From Pseudomonas fluorescens Q2-87 (GTDB taxonomy: Bacteria > Pseudomonadota > Gammaproteobacteria > Pseudomonadales > Pseudomonadaceae): DNA of 64,000 bases. The position numbers were made by a program, and so were the translations under genes. The DNA lies in assembly GCF_000281895.1 (NCBI RefSeq), contig NZ_CM001558.1, forward strand, positions 6,136,184 through 6,200,183. Reading direction: 5' to 3'. Shown here one piece after another: positions 1 through 9,112 of this stretch. The notes under the pieces are model-generated. The model saw only the letters and a program-made list of their open reading frames with translations, ran no database searches and had not been told where the DNA came from. Every line of letters starts with the position of its first letter. Positions within the stretch are counted from its first letter, which is position 1.

Positions 1-3000
1 GTCTACAAGACGCCGGCAGGTGGAAGTCAGCATTGATAAAGCTGCCGGTGGCAACTTCGAGAACCTGGTTCCGAGTACCACTCCAGCTGTTACTGACGTA
101 ACCGATACCATCGACACTTCGACTGTCAGCCTGAGCGCAACGTCGACCGTTGCCGAAGGCGGTACCGTGGTTTACACCGCTTCGGTCAACGCCCCGGTTA
201 CTGGCGCTCCGCTCGTTGTGACATTGAGCAACGGCCAGACCATCACCATCCCAGTGGGCGAAAGCTCCGGCTCGGTGAACTTCGTCACGCAGGACAACGC
301 CCTGGTAGGCGGCGATAACCTGAGCGTCAAAATTGACGATGCCAAAGGTGGTAACTACGAGAAGTTGGCTATCGATGAAAAACCGGCTGACACGTCGGTG
401 ACCGATACCCAAGACACCACCGGCCTCACTTTGAGTGCGACTGACACCGTTACCGAAGGCGGTTCGATTGTTTACACCGCCACCCTGACCAACGCCGCTG
501 GTTCGCCCGTCACCGTGACCCTGAGCAACGGCGCGGTGATCAACATCGCAGCCGGCGCCACCACCGGCACCGTGACCGTCGACGCACCGAAGGACGACGT
601 CTACAAAGACGCCGGCAAGGTGGAAGTCACCATTGATAAAGCTGCCGGGGGCAATTTCGAGAACCTTGTTCCGAGCACCGCCCCAGCTGTCACTGACGTA
701 ACCGACACCATCGACACTTCGACTGTCAGCCTGAGCGCAACGTCGACTGTGGCCGAAGGCGGCACTGTGGTTTACACCGCTTCGGTCAACGCACCGGTTA
801 CTGGCGCTCCGCTCGTTGTCACATTGAGCAACGGCCAAACCATCACCATCCCAGTCGGCGAAAGCTCCGGCTCAGTGAACTTCGCCACGCAGGACAACGC
901 CCTCGCAGGCGGCGATAACCTGAGCGTCAAAATTGACGATGCCAAAGGTGGCAACTACGAGAAGTTGGCTATCGACGGCAAGACCGCCGACACCTCGGTG
1001 ACCGATACCCAGGACACCACCGGCCTCACTTTGACCGCGACCGACACCGTTACGGAAGGCGGTTCGATTGTTTACACCGCCACCCTGACCAACGCCGCCG
1101 GTTCGCCCGTCACCGTGTCCCTGAGCAACGGCGCCGTGATCAACATCGCAGCCGGCGCCACCACCGGCACCGTGACCGTCGACGCGCCAAAAGACGACGT
1201 CTACAAGGACGCCGGCAAGGTTGAAGTCAGCATCGACAAAGCTGCCGGCGGTAACTTCGAGAATCTGGTGCCAAGCACGACTCCTGCGGTTACGGATGTC
1301 ACAGACACCATCGACACTTCGACTGTCAGCCTGAGCGCAACATCGACCGTTGCCGAAGGCGGCACCGTGGTTTACACCGCCTCGGTGAACGCTCCAGTGA
1401 CCGGCGCTCCGCTGGTCGTCACCCTGTCGAACGGCCAAACCATCACCATCCCGGTTGGCGAAAGCTCCGGCTCGGTGAACTTCGTCACGCAAGACAACGC
1501 CCTGGCAGGCGGAGACAACCTGAGCGTCAAAATTGACGACGCCAAGGGCGGTAACTACGAAAAACTGGCTATCGACGGCAAACCGGCTGACACGTCGGTG
1601 ACCGATACCCAGGACACCACCGGTCTGACGCTCTCGGCGACCGACACTGTCGCTGAAGGCGGTTCGATTGTTTACACCGCGACCCTGACCAACGCTGCCG
1701 GTTCGCCCGTCACCGTTACGCTGAGCAATGGCGCGGTCATCAACATCGCAGCTGGCGCCACCACCGGCACCGTCACTGTCGACGCGCCAAAAGACGACGT
1801 CTACAAGGACGCCGGCAAGGTGGAAGTCACCATTGATAAAACTGCCGGCGGCAATTTCGAGAACCTGGTGCCGAGCACGGCTCCTGCGGTTACGGATGTC
1901 ACAGACACCATCGACACTTCGACTGTCAGCCTGAGCGCAACGTCGACCGTTGCTGAAGGCGGCACCGTGGTTTACACCGCTTCGGTCAACGCTCCAGTGA
2001 CCGGCGCTCCGTTGGTTGTCACATTGAGCAACGGCCAGACCATCACCATTCCGGTCGGCGAAAGCTCCGGCTCGGTGAACTTCGTCACGCAGGACAACGC
2101 CCTGGCAGGCGGAGACAACCTGAGCGTCAAAATTGACGATGCCAAAGGTGGCAACTACGAGAAGTTGGCTATCGACGGCAAGACCGCTGACACGTCGGTG
2201 ACCGATACCCAGGACACTACCGGCCTCACTTTGAGTGCGACTGACACCGTTACCGAAGGCGGCCAGATCACGTACACCGCAACACTGACCAACGCTGCTG
2301 GTTCGCCGGTCACCGTGACCCTGAGCAACGGCGCTGTGATCAACATCGCAGCTGGCGCCACCACCGGCACCGTCACTGTCGACGCGCCAAAAGACGACGT
2401 CTACAAAGACGCCGGCAAGGTCGAAGTCAGCATTGATAAAACAACTGGCGGTAACTTCGAGAACCTCGTTCCGAGCACCACCCCAGCCGTCACCGACGTC
2501 ACCGACACCATCGACACCAGCACTGTTTCGCTCTCAGCGACTTCGACCGTCGCTGAAGGCGGCACCGTGGTTTACACCGCTTCGGTCAACGCTCCAGTGA
2601 CCGGCGCTCCGCTCGTTGTGACATTGAGCAACGGCCAGACCATCACCATCCCAGTCGGCGAAAGCTCCGGCTCGGTGAACTTCGTCACGCAGGACAACGC
2701 CCTCGCAGGCGGCGACCACCTGAGCGTCAAAATCGACGACACCAAGGGCGGCAACTACGAAAAACTGGCTATCGACGGCAAGACCGCCGACACCTCAGTC
2801 ACCGACACCCAAGACACCACCAGCCTGAACCTGAGCGCCACCGGCACGGTCGCCGAGGGTGGCCAGATCACCTACACCGCCACCCTGACCAACGCCGCCG
2901 GCTCGCCGGTCACCGTGACCTTGAGCAACGGCGCAGTCATCACTATTGACGCCGGCAAGACCACCGGCACGGTGAGCGTCGATGCACCAAAAGATGACGT

Positions 3001-3060
3001 CTACCTGGACTCCGGCAATGTCGCCACAACCATCAAGACCGCCACCGGCGGCGGCTTCGA
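1..3060 (+). repeat. 600-bp tandem repeats inside the adhesin gene
   Basis: Five copies of a 600-bp unit stay in exact register: the segment encoding STVSLSATSTVAEGG recurs at about 121, 721, 1321, 1921 and 2521. Each unit encodes two related ~100-residue domains, one with a VTLSNGQTITIPVGESSG core and one with a VTLSNGAVINIAAG core. Copies 1 to 4 differ mainly at scattered synonymous positions; the copy starting near 2521 diverges toward its end and merges into non-repetitive domains after about 3060. Such arrays can expand, contract or collapse in assemblies. Confidence 0.95.
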
Positions 3061-6000
3061 GAACCTCGTTCCGAACACCGCTGCGGCAGTTACCACCGTA
3101 ACCGACACCGTCGACAACACCACCGTCAGCATCACCGGCAGCACATCGGTGACCGAAGGCCAGACCGCCACGTACACCGTCAGCCTGACCAACCCGGCGC
3201 AGACTGAAGTCACGCTCAAAATCGTCTACAGCGGCACCGCCGCAGACGGCACGGACTTCACCGGTGTCTACACCGTGAAAATCCCGGCCAACGCCACCAG
3301 CGCCACCTTCAACGTGGCGACGCTGGACGACAAGATCACCGAAGGCACCGAGAACATCGTGGTCAGGATCGACTCGGCCACGGGCGGCAACTTCGAGCAC
3401 CTGGCAGTCAGCGGCACCAACGGCAGCGTCAGCACTTCGATCATCGACAACGACGCATCGCCGGTGCTCGACCTGGACGCCAACAACTCCAGCGGCAAGA
3501 CCGGCGCCGATTACCAGGTGACCTTCACCGAAGGCACCACCGGACCGGGTGTGTCCATCGGCGACACGGACCTGAAAATCACCGACCCGGACAGCACGAT
3601 GCTGACCGGCGCTACCATCGTGCTGACCAACCGTCAGCCCGGCGATGCGCTGAACCTGGGCAACAGCGTCAACGGCATCAGCATCAACGCCAACAGCACC
3701 GACGGCAAAGTCGTCCTGACACTGTCGGGCAACGCGACGCTGGCCGACTACATGCAGCAAATCAAGAACATCACCTTCATCAACACCAGTGAAGACCCGA
3801 GCACCGTACCGCGCATCATCACCGTGACGGTGACCGATGGCACCAGCTATTCCAACACCGCCACCACCACCGTGAACGTGGTCGGCGTCAACGATGCACC
3901 GGTGGCCACCGGCGGCGCGGTCACCGGCACCGAAGACACCGCGCTGGTTCTTGGCTGGTCGACTTTCGGCGTCAGCGACGTGGACAACTCCGCCGCCAGC
4001 CTGGGCGTAAAAATCACCGGGCTGCCGAGTGACGGCAAGCTGCAGTATCTGGACGGTGCAACCTGGAAGGACGTGGCCAACAACCAGACCTTCACCAAGG
4101 CTGACATCGACGCCGGCAAGCTGCGCTTCACCCCGGATGCCAACGAGTCCGGCGCCAATGGCAACCCGGCCGGCGTCGGCGATCAAAAGGCCGATTACGC
4201 ACAGATCAGCTTCCAGCCAACCGATGGGCAGGCGCTGGGCAGTACCGGCACCGTGAAAATCGACATCACCCCGGTTGCCGATGCACCGAGCCTCAACGTC
4301 GCTGGCAACAACGTCACCTCCACCGGCCTGATCAAGGAAGTCTGGACCGGCCTTTCCGGCCTGGGCACCGATGGCAGCGGCGCGCCATCCGGCACGCTCA
4401 AGTCGGTGATCGATGCCGCCGGCGCGCCGAATAGCAGCACCAACGTGACCAACGTGCAGTCCGACAGCAACGTCAATCCTGGCACCGCATCGAAAACCTC
4501 GGGCCTGATTTTCCTCGAAGCCGGCAAGACCTACACCTTCAGTGGTGCCGGCGATGACAGCCTGTTGGTCACCATCGGAGGCAAGACTGCCGCGGCAACC
4601 ACTTGGGGTGCGGGCGGCCAGTTGAACGGTTCGTTCACGCCGACCACCAGCGGCTACTACACGCTGGACATCTACCACCACAACCAGACCGGCCCGGGCA
4701 GCTACGACGTGAACCTGTCGGTCAACGGCAGCACCCCGGTCGACCTGAGCAGCGCCGGCGTGCCGCTGTACACCGGCGTGACCGACCTGGCGAATGCCGG
4801 CGTGACGGTTTCCGACCTGCACGGCACCAATGGCGAAGGTTACTACGACGGCTTCAAGCTCAACGAAGCCGCCGAAGGTACCAGCGTGCACCTGTCCAAG
4901 ATCACCACCGGCCTGACCGACACCGACGGTTCGGAAAGCCTGAGCGTGAAGATCGGCGGCATTCCGGAAGGCAGCGTCCTGACCGACGGCGCCGGCCACA
5001 CCGCGACCGTGGGCGCCAACGGCGAAGCCTTGGTCAGCGGCTGGAACCTGGGCAGCCTGACGCTGACGCCACCGACCTACTACAACGGCCAATTCAACCT
5101 GACCGTGACGTCCACCTCCACCGAAGCCCTCGGCGGCTCGGCAGTCACCACAGCGCAGATCCCGGTCACTGTGTACCCGGCGACCTACAACGCAATCACT
5201 GCCACCTCAGGCAATGACAACGTCACCGGCACCGATGGCAACGACATCGTGGTCGCTGACATCGGCGGGCTGACCGTGGTGCCGGGCGTCAACTACAACA
5301 TCGCCTTCATGGTCGACAGCTCCGGCAGCATGAGTTCGTCGTCCATCACTGCGGCCAAGAACTCGTTGACCTCGGTGTTCGCCACCCTCAAGCAGAGCCT
5401 GGGCAGCAACTCCGGCACCGTGAACATCTTCCTGGCGGATTTCGACACGCAGGTGAACAAGAGCGTGTCGGTAAACCTCAACGACTCGAACGCGCTGACA
5501 ATTCTGAAAAGCGTGCTCGATTCGATGGTTTCGGGCGGCAACACCAACTACGAAGACGTGTTCAAGACCACGGCGAACTTCTTCAATAGCACCCAGGCCC
5601 TGACCAACGCCGGTGCGAAGAACCTGACGTACTTCATCACCGACGGCCAGCCGAACCTTTACCAGTCCGGCGAACAGACGAACCCGACGTTGTACGGCAC
5701 TGTGAAGCTCGATTCGGTTTTGAGCGCGGCCAACTACACCGTGGGCAAGTTCTACACCCAGACGATCGACAGCACGCACAAATACACCATCTATGAAGAC
5801 GGTGAGATGTACCTGTCGACTAAAAACGGCAAGAACTGGAATGACAGTTATGTCGGCACGGTGCATGCCGAGGGCAACGGTACGTTTGAACTCTCCTATA
5901 CGGACGGTGGGTATTGGGACGCGGCAGCTGGCTCGACCGCCAGCTTCACCCTACTCAAAGGGCTGAGCAACGTCGAAGCCATCGGCCTGAACAACGGCGT

Positions 6001-6811
6001 GACGCTGAGCGATCTCTCGCCGTACGACTCCGATGGCAAACCACAGACCAACATCGATCCCAAGGACCTGGCCAACTCGATCATCGGTCACACCGAAGCC
6101 ACCCTGCCGGGCGCCGACACGGTCAACGGCGGTGAAGGCAACGATATTCTGTTTGGCGATCTGGTGAGCTTCAACGGCGTTGCCGGCGAGGGCTACCAGG
6201 CCATTCAGGCCTTCGTCGCCCAACAGAGCGGCGTGGACGTGAGCAAGGTCACCACCAGCAACGTGCACCAGTACATCACCGAACACTACACCGCGTTCGA
6301 TGTGTCCGGTGCCCACGATGGCAATGACACCCTGCTCGGCGGCGGCGGCAATGACATCATTTTCGGCCAGGGCGGTAACGACTCACTCGACGGCGGCAAG
6401 GGCAACGACATCCTCCTGGGTGGCACGGGTAATGACACGTTGATTGGCGGTCTGGGCAACGACACCCTGATCGGCGGCCTGGGCGGCGATACCTTTGTCT
6501 GGAAATCCGGTGACACCGGCAACGATGTGATCAAGGACTTCAAGGCCAGCGAGGGTGACCGGATCGACTTGCGGGATCTGTTGCAGGGCGAAACCGGGAG
6601 CACCATCGACCACTTCCTGAAAATCAGCACGGTCGATGGCGTGTCCTCCTTGCAAGTCAGCACCACTGGCCAGTTCAACGGGGCCAATGGTGCAGCGGCC
6701 ACGCCGGACGTGACGATCAAGCTGGAAGGCAACAACTGGTCGAACGTCAACCTGAACTCGTTGATCGCCGGCAGTGACCCGACCATCAAGGTCGATCACA
6801 ACAACAGCTGA
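1..6811 (+). CDS. lapA: LapA-like giant repeat adhesin, C-terminal part (5' end outside window)
   Basis: This is a cell-surface biofilm adhesin exported by a type I secretion system. About 2,263 residues are open from base 20, which is not a real start. In order I see alternating ~100-residue repeats (bases ~20-3060), a Calx-beta-like domain (residues ~1030-1140), cadherin-like repeats with a VNDAP motif (~1290), a PA14-like domain (~1436-1576), a von Willebrand A domain with the MIDAS motif DSSGS (~1766), RTX nonapeptides of GGxGND type (~2030-2160) and a C-terminal type I secretion signal region. lapD and lapG lie 2.3 kb downstream in convergent orientation, supporting LapA over an unrelated RTX adhesin; the paralogue MapA is the main alternative. 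The N-terminal LapG cleavage site is outside the window. The first 20 bases lack two bases relative to the other repeat copies, breaking the frame at the very edge. Confidence 0.9.
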   Translation, partial: STRRRQVEVSIDKAAGGNFENLVPSTTPAVTDVTDTIDTSTVSLSATSTVAEGGTVVYTASVNAPVTGAPLVVTLSNGQTITIPVGESSGSVNFVTQDNALVGGDNLSVKIDDAKGGNYEKLAIDEKPADTSVTDTQDTTGLTLSATDTVTEGGSIVYTATLTNAAGSPVTVTLSNGAVINIAAGATTGTVTVDAPKDDVYKDAGKVEVTIDKAAGGNFENLVPSTAPAVTDVTDTIDTSTVSLSATSTVAEGGTVVYTASVNAPVTGAPLVVTLSNGQTITIPVGESSGSVNFATQDNALAGGDNLSVKIDDAKGGNYEKLAIDGKTADTSVTDTQDTTGLTLTATDTVTEGGSIVYTATLTNAAGSPVTVSLSNGAVINIAAGATTGTVTVDAPKDDVYKDAGKVEVSIDKAAGGNFENLVPSTTPAVTDVTDTIDTSTVSLSATSTVAEGGTVVYTASVNAPVTGAPLVVTLSNGQTITIPVGESSGSVNFVTQDNALAGGDNLSVKIDDAKGGNYEKLAIDGKPADTSVTDTQDTTGLTLSATDTVAEGGSIVYTATLTNAAGSPVTVTLSNGAVINIAAGATTGTVTVDAPKDDVYKDAGKVEVTIDKTAGGNFENLVPSTAPAVTDVTDTIDTSTVSLSATSTVAEGGTVVYTASVNAPVTGAPLVVTLSNGQTITIPVGESSGSVNFVTQDNALAGGDNLSVKIDDAKGGNYEKLAIDGKTADTSVTDTQDTTGLTLSATDTVTEGGQITYTATLTNAAGSPVTVTLSNGAVINIAAGATTGTVTVDAPKDDVYKDAGKVEVSIDKTTGGNFENLVPSTTPAVTDVTDTIDTSTVSLSATSTVAEGGTVVYTASVNAPVTGAPLVVTLSNGQTITIPVGESSGSVNFVTQDNALAGGDHLSVKIDDTKGGNYEKLAIDGKTADTSVTDTQDTTSLNLSATGTVAEGGQITYTATLTNAAGSPVTVTLSNGAVITIDAGKTTGTVSVDAPKDDVYLDSGNVATTIKTATGGGFENLVPNTAAAVTTVTDTVDNTTVSITGSTSVTEGQTATYTVSLTNPAQTEVTLKIVYSGTAADGTDFTGVYTVKIPANATSATFNVATLDDKITEGTENIVVRIDSATGGNFEHLAVSGTNGSVSTSIIDNDASPVLDLDANNSSGKTGADYQVTFTEGTTGPGVSIGDTDLKITDPDSTMLTGATIVLTNRQPGDALNLGNSVNGISINANSTDGKVVLTLSGNATLADYMQQIKNITFINTSEDPSTVPRIITVTVTDGTSYSNTATTTVNVVGVNDAPVATGGAVTGTEDTALVLGWSTFGVSDVDNSAASLGVKITGLPSDGKLQYLDGATWKDVANNQTFTKADIDAGKLRFTPDANESGANGNPAGVGDQKADYAQISFQPTDGQALGSTGTVKIDITPVADAPSLNVAGNNVTSTGLIKEVWTGLSGLGTDGSGAPSGTLKSVIDAAGAPNSSTNVTNVQSDSNVNPGTASKTSGLIFLEAGKTYTFSGAGDDSLLVTIGGKTAAATTWGAGGQLNGSFTPTTSGYYTLDIYHHNQTGPGSYDVNLSVNGSTPVDLSSAGVPLYTGVTDLANAGVTVSDLHGTNGEGYYDGFKLNEAAEGTSVHLSKITTGLTDTDGSESLSVKIGGIPEGSVLTDGAGHTATVGANGEALVSGWNLGSLTLTPPTYYNGQFNLTVTSTSTEALGGSAVTTAQIPVTVYPATYNAITATSGNDNVTGTDGNDIVVADIGGLTVVPGVNYNIAFMVDSSGSMSSSSITAAKNSLTSVFATLKQSLGSNSGTVNIFLADFDTQVNKSVSVNLNDSNALTILKSVLDSMVSGGNTNYEDVFKTTANFFNSTQALTNAGAKNLTYFITDGQPNLYQSGEQTNPTLYGTVKLDSVLSAANYTVGKFYTQTIDSTHKYTIYEDGEMYLSTKNGKNWNDSYVGTVHAEGNGTFELSYTDGGYWDAAAGSTASFTLLKGLSNVEAIGLNNGVTLSDLSPYDSDGKPQTNIDPKDLANSIIGHTEATLPGADTVNGGEGNDILFGDLVSFNGVAGEGYQAIQAFVAQQSGVDVSKVTTSNVHQYITEHYTAFDVSGAHDGNDTLLGGGGNDIIFGQGGNDSLDGGKGNDILLGGTGNDTLIGGLGNDTLIGGLGGDTFVWKSGDTGNDVIKDFKASEGDRIDLRDLLQGETGSTIDHFLKISTVDGVSSLQVSTTGQFNGANGAAATPDVTIKLEGNNWSNVNLNSLIAGSDPTIKVDHNNS

Positions 6812-6825
6812 GCCTGACACGAACC

Positions 6826-6857
6826 CGTGGCAAGGGAGCAAGCTCCCTCGCTGCGGG
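6826..6857. repeat. Single REP palindrome
   Basis: An imperfect palindrome centred on GGGAGCAAGCTCCC lies just after the adhesin stop codon. It matches the REP type seen elsewhere in this window and could protect or terminate the adhesin mRNA. Confidence 0.75.
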
Positions 6858-6931
6858 ATAAGTGTGCATACTCCCGCGCAGTTGGCCTATGCTGCCCAGC
6901 ATGACGCCGCTTCATACATGAGGGATGCCCG

Positions 6932-7270
6932 ATGTTTTATGTGCAACGCGATGCACAAGGCCTGCTGGTGCGCGTGGAAGCTGCCGCTTACGCCGAAGCC
7001 ACCGAAACCCTGCCAGCCGACAACCACGAAATCCAGGATTGGTTCGCCAATCAAGCGGTAGAAAACAGCCTCAAGCAGCTCAAGCAGAGCGACCTGGAAA
7101 TGATCCGGGTACTGGACGACCTGATCCAGGTGCTCACCACCAAAGGCGTAATCCGCGTCACCGACCTGCCACCGGCGGCCCAGGCCAAGCTGATGGACCG
7201 CAACCAGGCCCGGGAAGCGTTGGGCGGGTTGAGCCGGCTGATCGATGATGATGAGAAGGGGTTGATCTAG
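6932..7270 (+). CDS. Small conserved hypothetical protein next to lapA
   Basis: This encodes 112 residues with no signal peptide or membrane segment. It is predicted soluble and mostly helical, beginning MFYVQRDAQG, with a central acidic helical part (about residues 45-75) and a C-terminal LSRLIDDDEKGLI. The ATG is preceded by GAGGGA about 6 bases upstream, supporting this start. It follows the adhesin by 120 bp across one REP palindrome. I recall similar small Pseudomonas proteins being labelled as tryptophan-synthase-beta-like, but nothing in this sequence resembles the enzyme, so I assign no function. Confidence 0.75.
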   Translation: MFYVQRDAQGLLVRVEAAAYAEATETLPADNHEIQDWFANQAVENSLKQLKQSDLEMIRVLDDLIQVLTTKGVIRVTDLPPAAQAKLMDRNQAREALGGLSRLIDDDEKGLI

Positions 7271-7285
7271 GCTGTACACAGCCTC

Positions 7286-7410
7286 CGTGGTGAAGGAGCT
7301 TGCTCCCGCTCGGCTGCGCAGCAGTCGCAAAACCAGGCAACGCGGTCTGCTTGAAGAACTGCTGGGGGCCTGCTGCGCAGGCCAGCGGGAGCAAGCTCCC
7401 TCGCCACGGG
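7286..7410. repeat. REP pair (GGGAGCTTGCTCCC type)
   Basis: Two REP palindromes in inverted orientation, about 7286-7310 and 7385-7410, flank a ~75-bp spacer containing GC-rich self-complementary sequence (CTGCGCAG-type). They separate the small hypothetical gene from the convergent DUF6124 gene. Confidence 0.8.
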
Positions 7411-7464
7411 TCTTTGGTTGCCTGGGCTGCTCGCGATCGCGATCCTCAGTTCGTTACGGGCCTG

Positions 7465-7808
7465 TCAGCTCGGCGCTTGAACCTCCAGCCGATCCATCGC
7501 CCGCTCCACCAACAACTGCACCCCATCGGCCATCCGGCTGATCGCCAGGATCACACTGCGACGCGAGCCGTCGACGTCGTCAGCCAGGTCGGCGGCGATG
7601 GCGCTATGGACAGCAAGTCTTCGGAGGCGTTGGCCAGTAGGGTTTCGGTGTCGATGTCTGGGGAGACCATGAAGAGCTGGGCGGTTGGGGTTTTTCCCGG
7701 GGCTTCATCGGTTGGTTTGGGATTGAGGTAGTAGTCGAGGGCGCGCTCGGCGGCTTCGTCGAGTGTGTTGGAACTGTGTGAAGTGTGTTTCGTTTCCGCT
7801 GTTGTCAT
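7465..7808 (-). pseudogene. DUF6124-family gene, broken by a single-base frameshift
   Basis: The frame starting at 7808 gives a short protein with the conserved motifs ALDYYLNPKP and DTETLLANASEDLLSI. It then leaves the family frame at about 7604-7606 and stops early at 7551. Adding one base there restores a continuous reading through ISRMADGVQLLVERAMDRLE to a TGA at 7465-7467, matching the intact paralogue at 29680-30063. The start is supported by GGAG 8 bases upstream. Members are short soluble proteins of unknown role. The break could be a real mutation or a sequence error; the restored tail shows little other decay, which favours a recent event or an error. Confidence 0.8.
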
Positions 7809-7908
7809 TGGGAACTCCTAAACGACTAGTAAGGAGCCTTTGCTACACAGCGAATCCAAAAATGAGATCGCTGAATGGCATGGGCCGTTTCGCCCTAAAC
7901 AGATATTT

Positions 7909-7945
7909 CGGACTTGCACGTCCGTGTCACCGTTTTTTCGGTGAC
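7909..7945 (-). promoter_or_regulatory. Two-hairpin leader element, copy 1
   Basis: Read on the minus strand, this holds a 7-bp stem GTCACCG/CGGTGAC around an A6 loop, then directly a second hairpin CGGACGTGCAAGTCCG. The same pair occurs upstream of the other DUF6124 gene at 29450-29487, with a C-G to T-A compensatory change in the first stem. It lies about 100 bases before the start codon at 7808, so it may be part of the 5' untranslated leader. The function is unknown. Confidence 0.6.
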
Positions 7946-8039
7946 AAACCCAGACTAGCCACGAGGCAGATGCCGAACAAGTTCACTAAGTTCGCTACAA
8001 CTCGAAGGAAATCTCCTAGGACCTTACTTTTAGAGGGGG

Positions 8040-8402
8040 GTGTATATCCGTTTCTGCGGTAACGGCCACTTAGGGTTCCGCCCTTACGGCGGCTCACTTT
8101 TGAGAAGCCTGCGCGGCCCGGCGAAAAGTAAGCAAAACGCTCTTGCCCCACCACTCGGCACCTCGCCTAGGCTCGGTGTGCCCTCACTCCGGCATTGCTC
8201 CGTGGGCCCGCCGCGAAGGGCCATCCATGGCCCAGCGCGGCTACCTCGGCATCCATGCCGAGGCGCCCACTGCGCAATGCCTGCGTTCGGCCAGCGTGGT
8301 TTAACGGGGCGCCCAAGATCAAAAGCCAGCGCGAGGCGGCCTGATAGCCGACCTGTTTCTTGGAGGGACCACGTTTCCCCTGTGGGAGCGGGCTTGCTCG
8401 CG
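8040..8402. repeat. Left arm of a ~350-bp inverted repeat
   Basis: This arm is near-identical to the reverse complement of about 8712-9061. It includes GCCCTTACGGCGGCTCAC, the inner palindrome around CCTAGG, and CGGCATCCATGCCGAGG. It ends in a REP unit facing the central REP cluster. No believable coding sequence is present; several open frames here are low-quality and are open on both strands because of the palindromic composition. The arms resemble long intergenic repeats described in P. fluorescens genomes. Confidence 0.85.
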
Positions 8403-8740
8403 AAAAGGCCGGCAAACCCAGCATCCATGTGACTGAACTACCGCTATCGCGAGCAGGCTCGTTCCCACATAGGTTTTTGGCCGTTTATAAGATCAGTGTT
8501 CACCGCCGGTCCCTGTGGGAGCCGAGCTTGCTCGCGATAGCGGTGGGTCTGCTTGTATCAATGCTGAATGTACCGCCGTCTTCGCGAGCAAGCCCGCTCC
8601 CACATGGTTTTTGGTCGTTTACAAGATCAGTGTCCACCGCCGATTACTGTGGGAGCCGAGCTTGCTCGCGATAGCGGTGGGTCTGCTTGCATCAATGCTG
8701 AATGTACCGCCGTCTTCGCGAGCAAGCCCGCTCCCACAGG
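8380..8740. repeat. REP cluster with a 134-bp direct repeat
   Basis: About six REP palindromes (GAGCTTGCTCGC type, alternating orientation) fill the loop between the two long inverted arms. A unit running from about 8471 to 8604 is repeated almost exactly from about 8605 to 8738, for example GATCAGTG at 8491 and GATCAGTG at 8625, giving a period of 134 bp. This is a duplicated REP doublet. Confidence 0.85.
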
Positions 8741-9061
8741 GAAACGCGGTCCCCATCAAGAGCCAGGTCGGCTATAAGGCCGCCTCGCCGTGGACGTTGA
8801 TCTCGGCGCCCCGTTAACCACGCTGGCCGAACGCAGGCATTGCGCAGTGGGCATCCCGGCATGGATGCCGGGATAGCTGCGCTGGGCCATGGATGGCCCT
8901 TCGCAGCGGGCCCACGGAGCAATGCCGGAGTGAGGGCACACCGAGCCTAGGCGAGGTGCCGAGTGGTGGGGCATAAAGCGTTGCTTACTTTTGCGCTTCT
9001 CAAAAGTGAGCCGCCGTAAGGGCGGAACCATAAGTCGCCGTTACGAAAAGAACGGATATGT
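8712..9061. repeat. Right arm of a ~350-bp inverted repeat
   Basis: This is the inverted partner of 8040-8402 with scattered mismatches and small indels, for example where the left arm has an extra GCGGCCCGGC block. It ends 50 bp before the lapD stop codon, so the whole 1-kb structure sits between the convergent DUF6124 remnant and lapD. Confidence 0.85.
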
Positions 9062-9112
9062 ACTCGGTCAACAACATCCAGGCCGGCTACCAGGCCGCCT
9101 CGTCAACAAGCC

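Noticed and set aside
2795..5092. Long minus-strand open frame (765 codons) opposite the adhesin
   Set aside because: It is a shadow of the repeat-rich adhesin frame in high-GC DNA; its Gly/Val/Ala/Arg/His-rich composition has no domain logic and the plus frame has clear domains.
6932..7270. Naming the small gene as tryptophan synthase beta-like
   Set aside because: 112 residues without the PLP lysine motif or any TrpB feature; I keep it hypothetical.
8380..8740. Possible CRISPR array
   Set aside because: Repeat units are REP palindromes in alternating orientation with a 134-bp duplication, not short direct repeats with unique spacers, and no cas genes are near.
8040..9031. Several short frames on both strands in the inverted-repeat region
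   Set aside because: They come from palindromic repeats (REP translations such as ASKPAPT and SELARD) and occur symmetrically on both strands.
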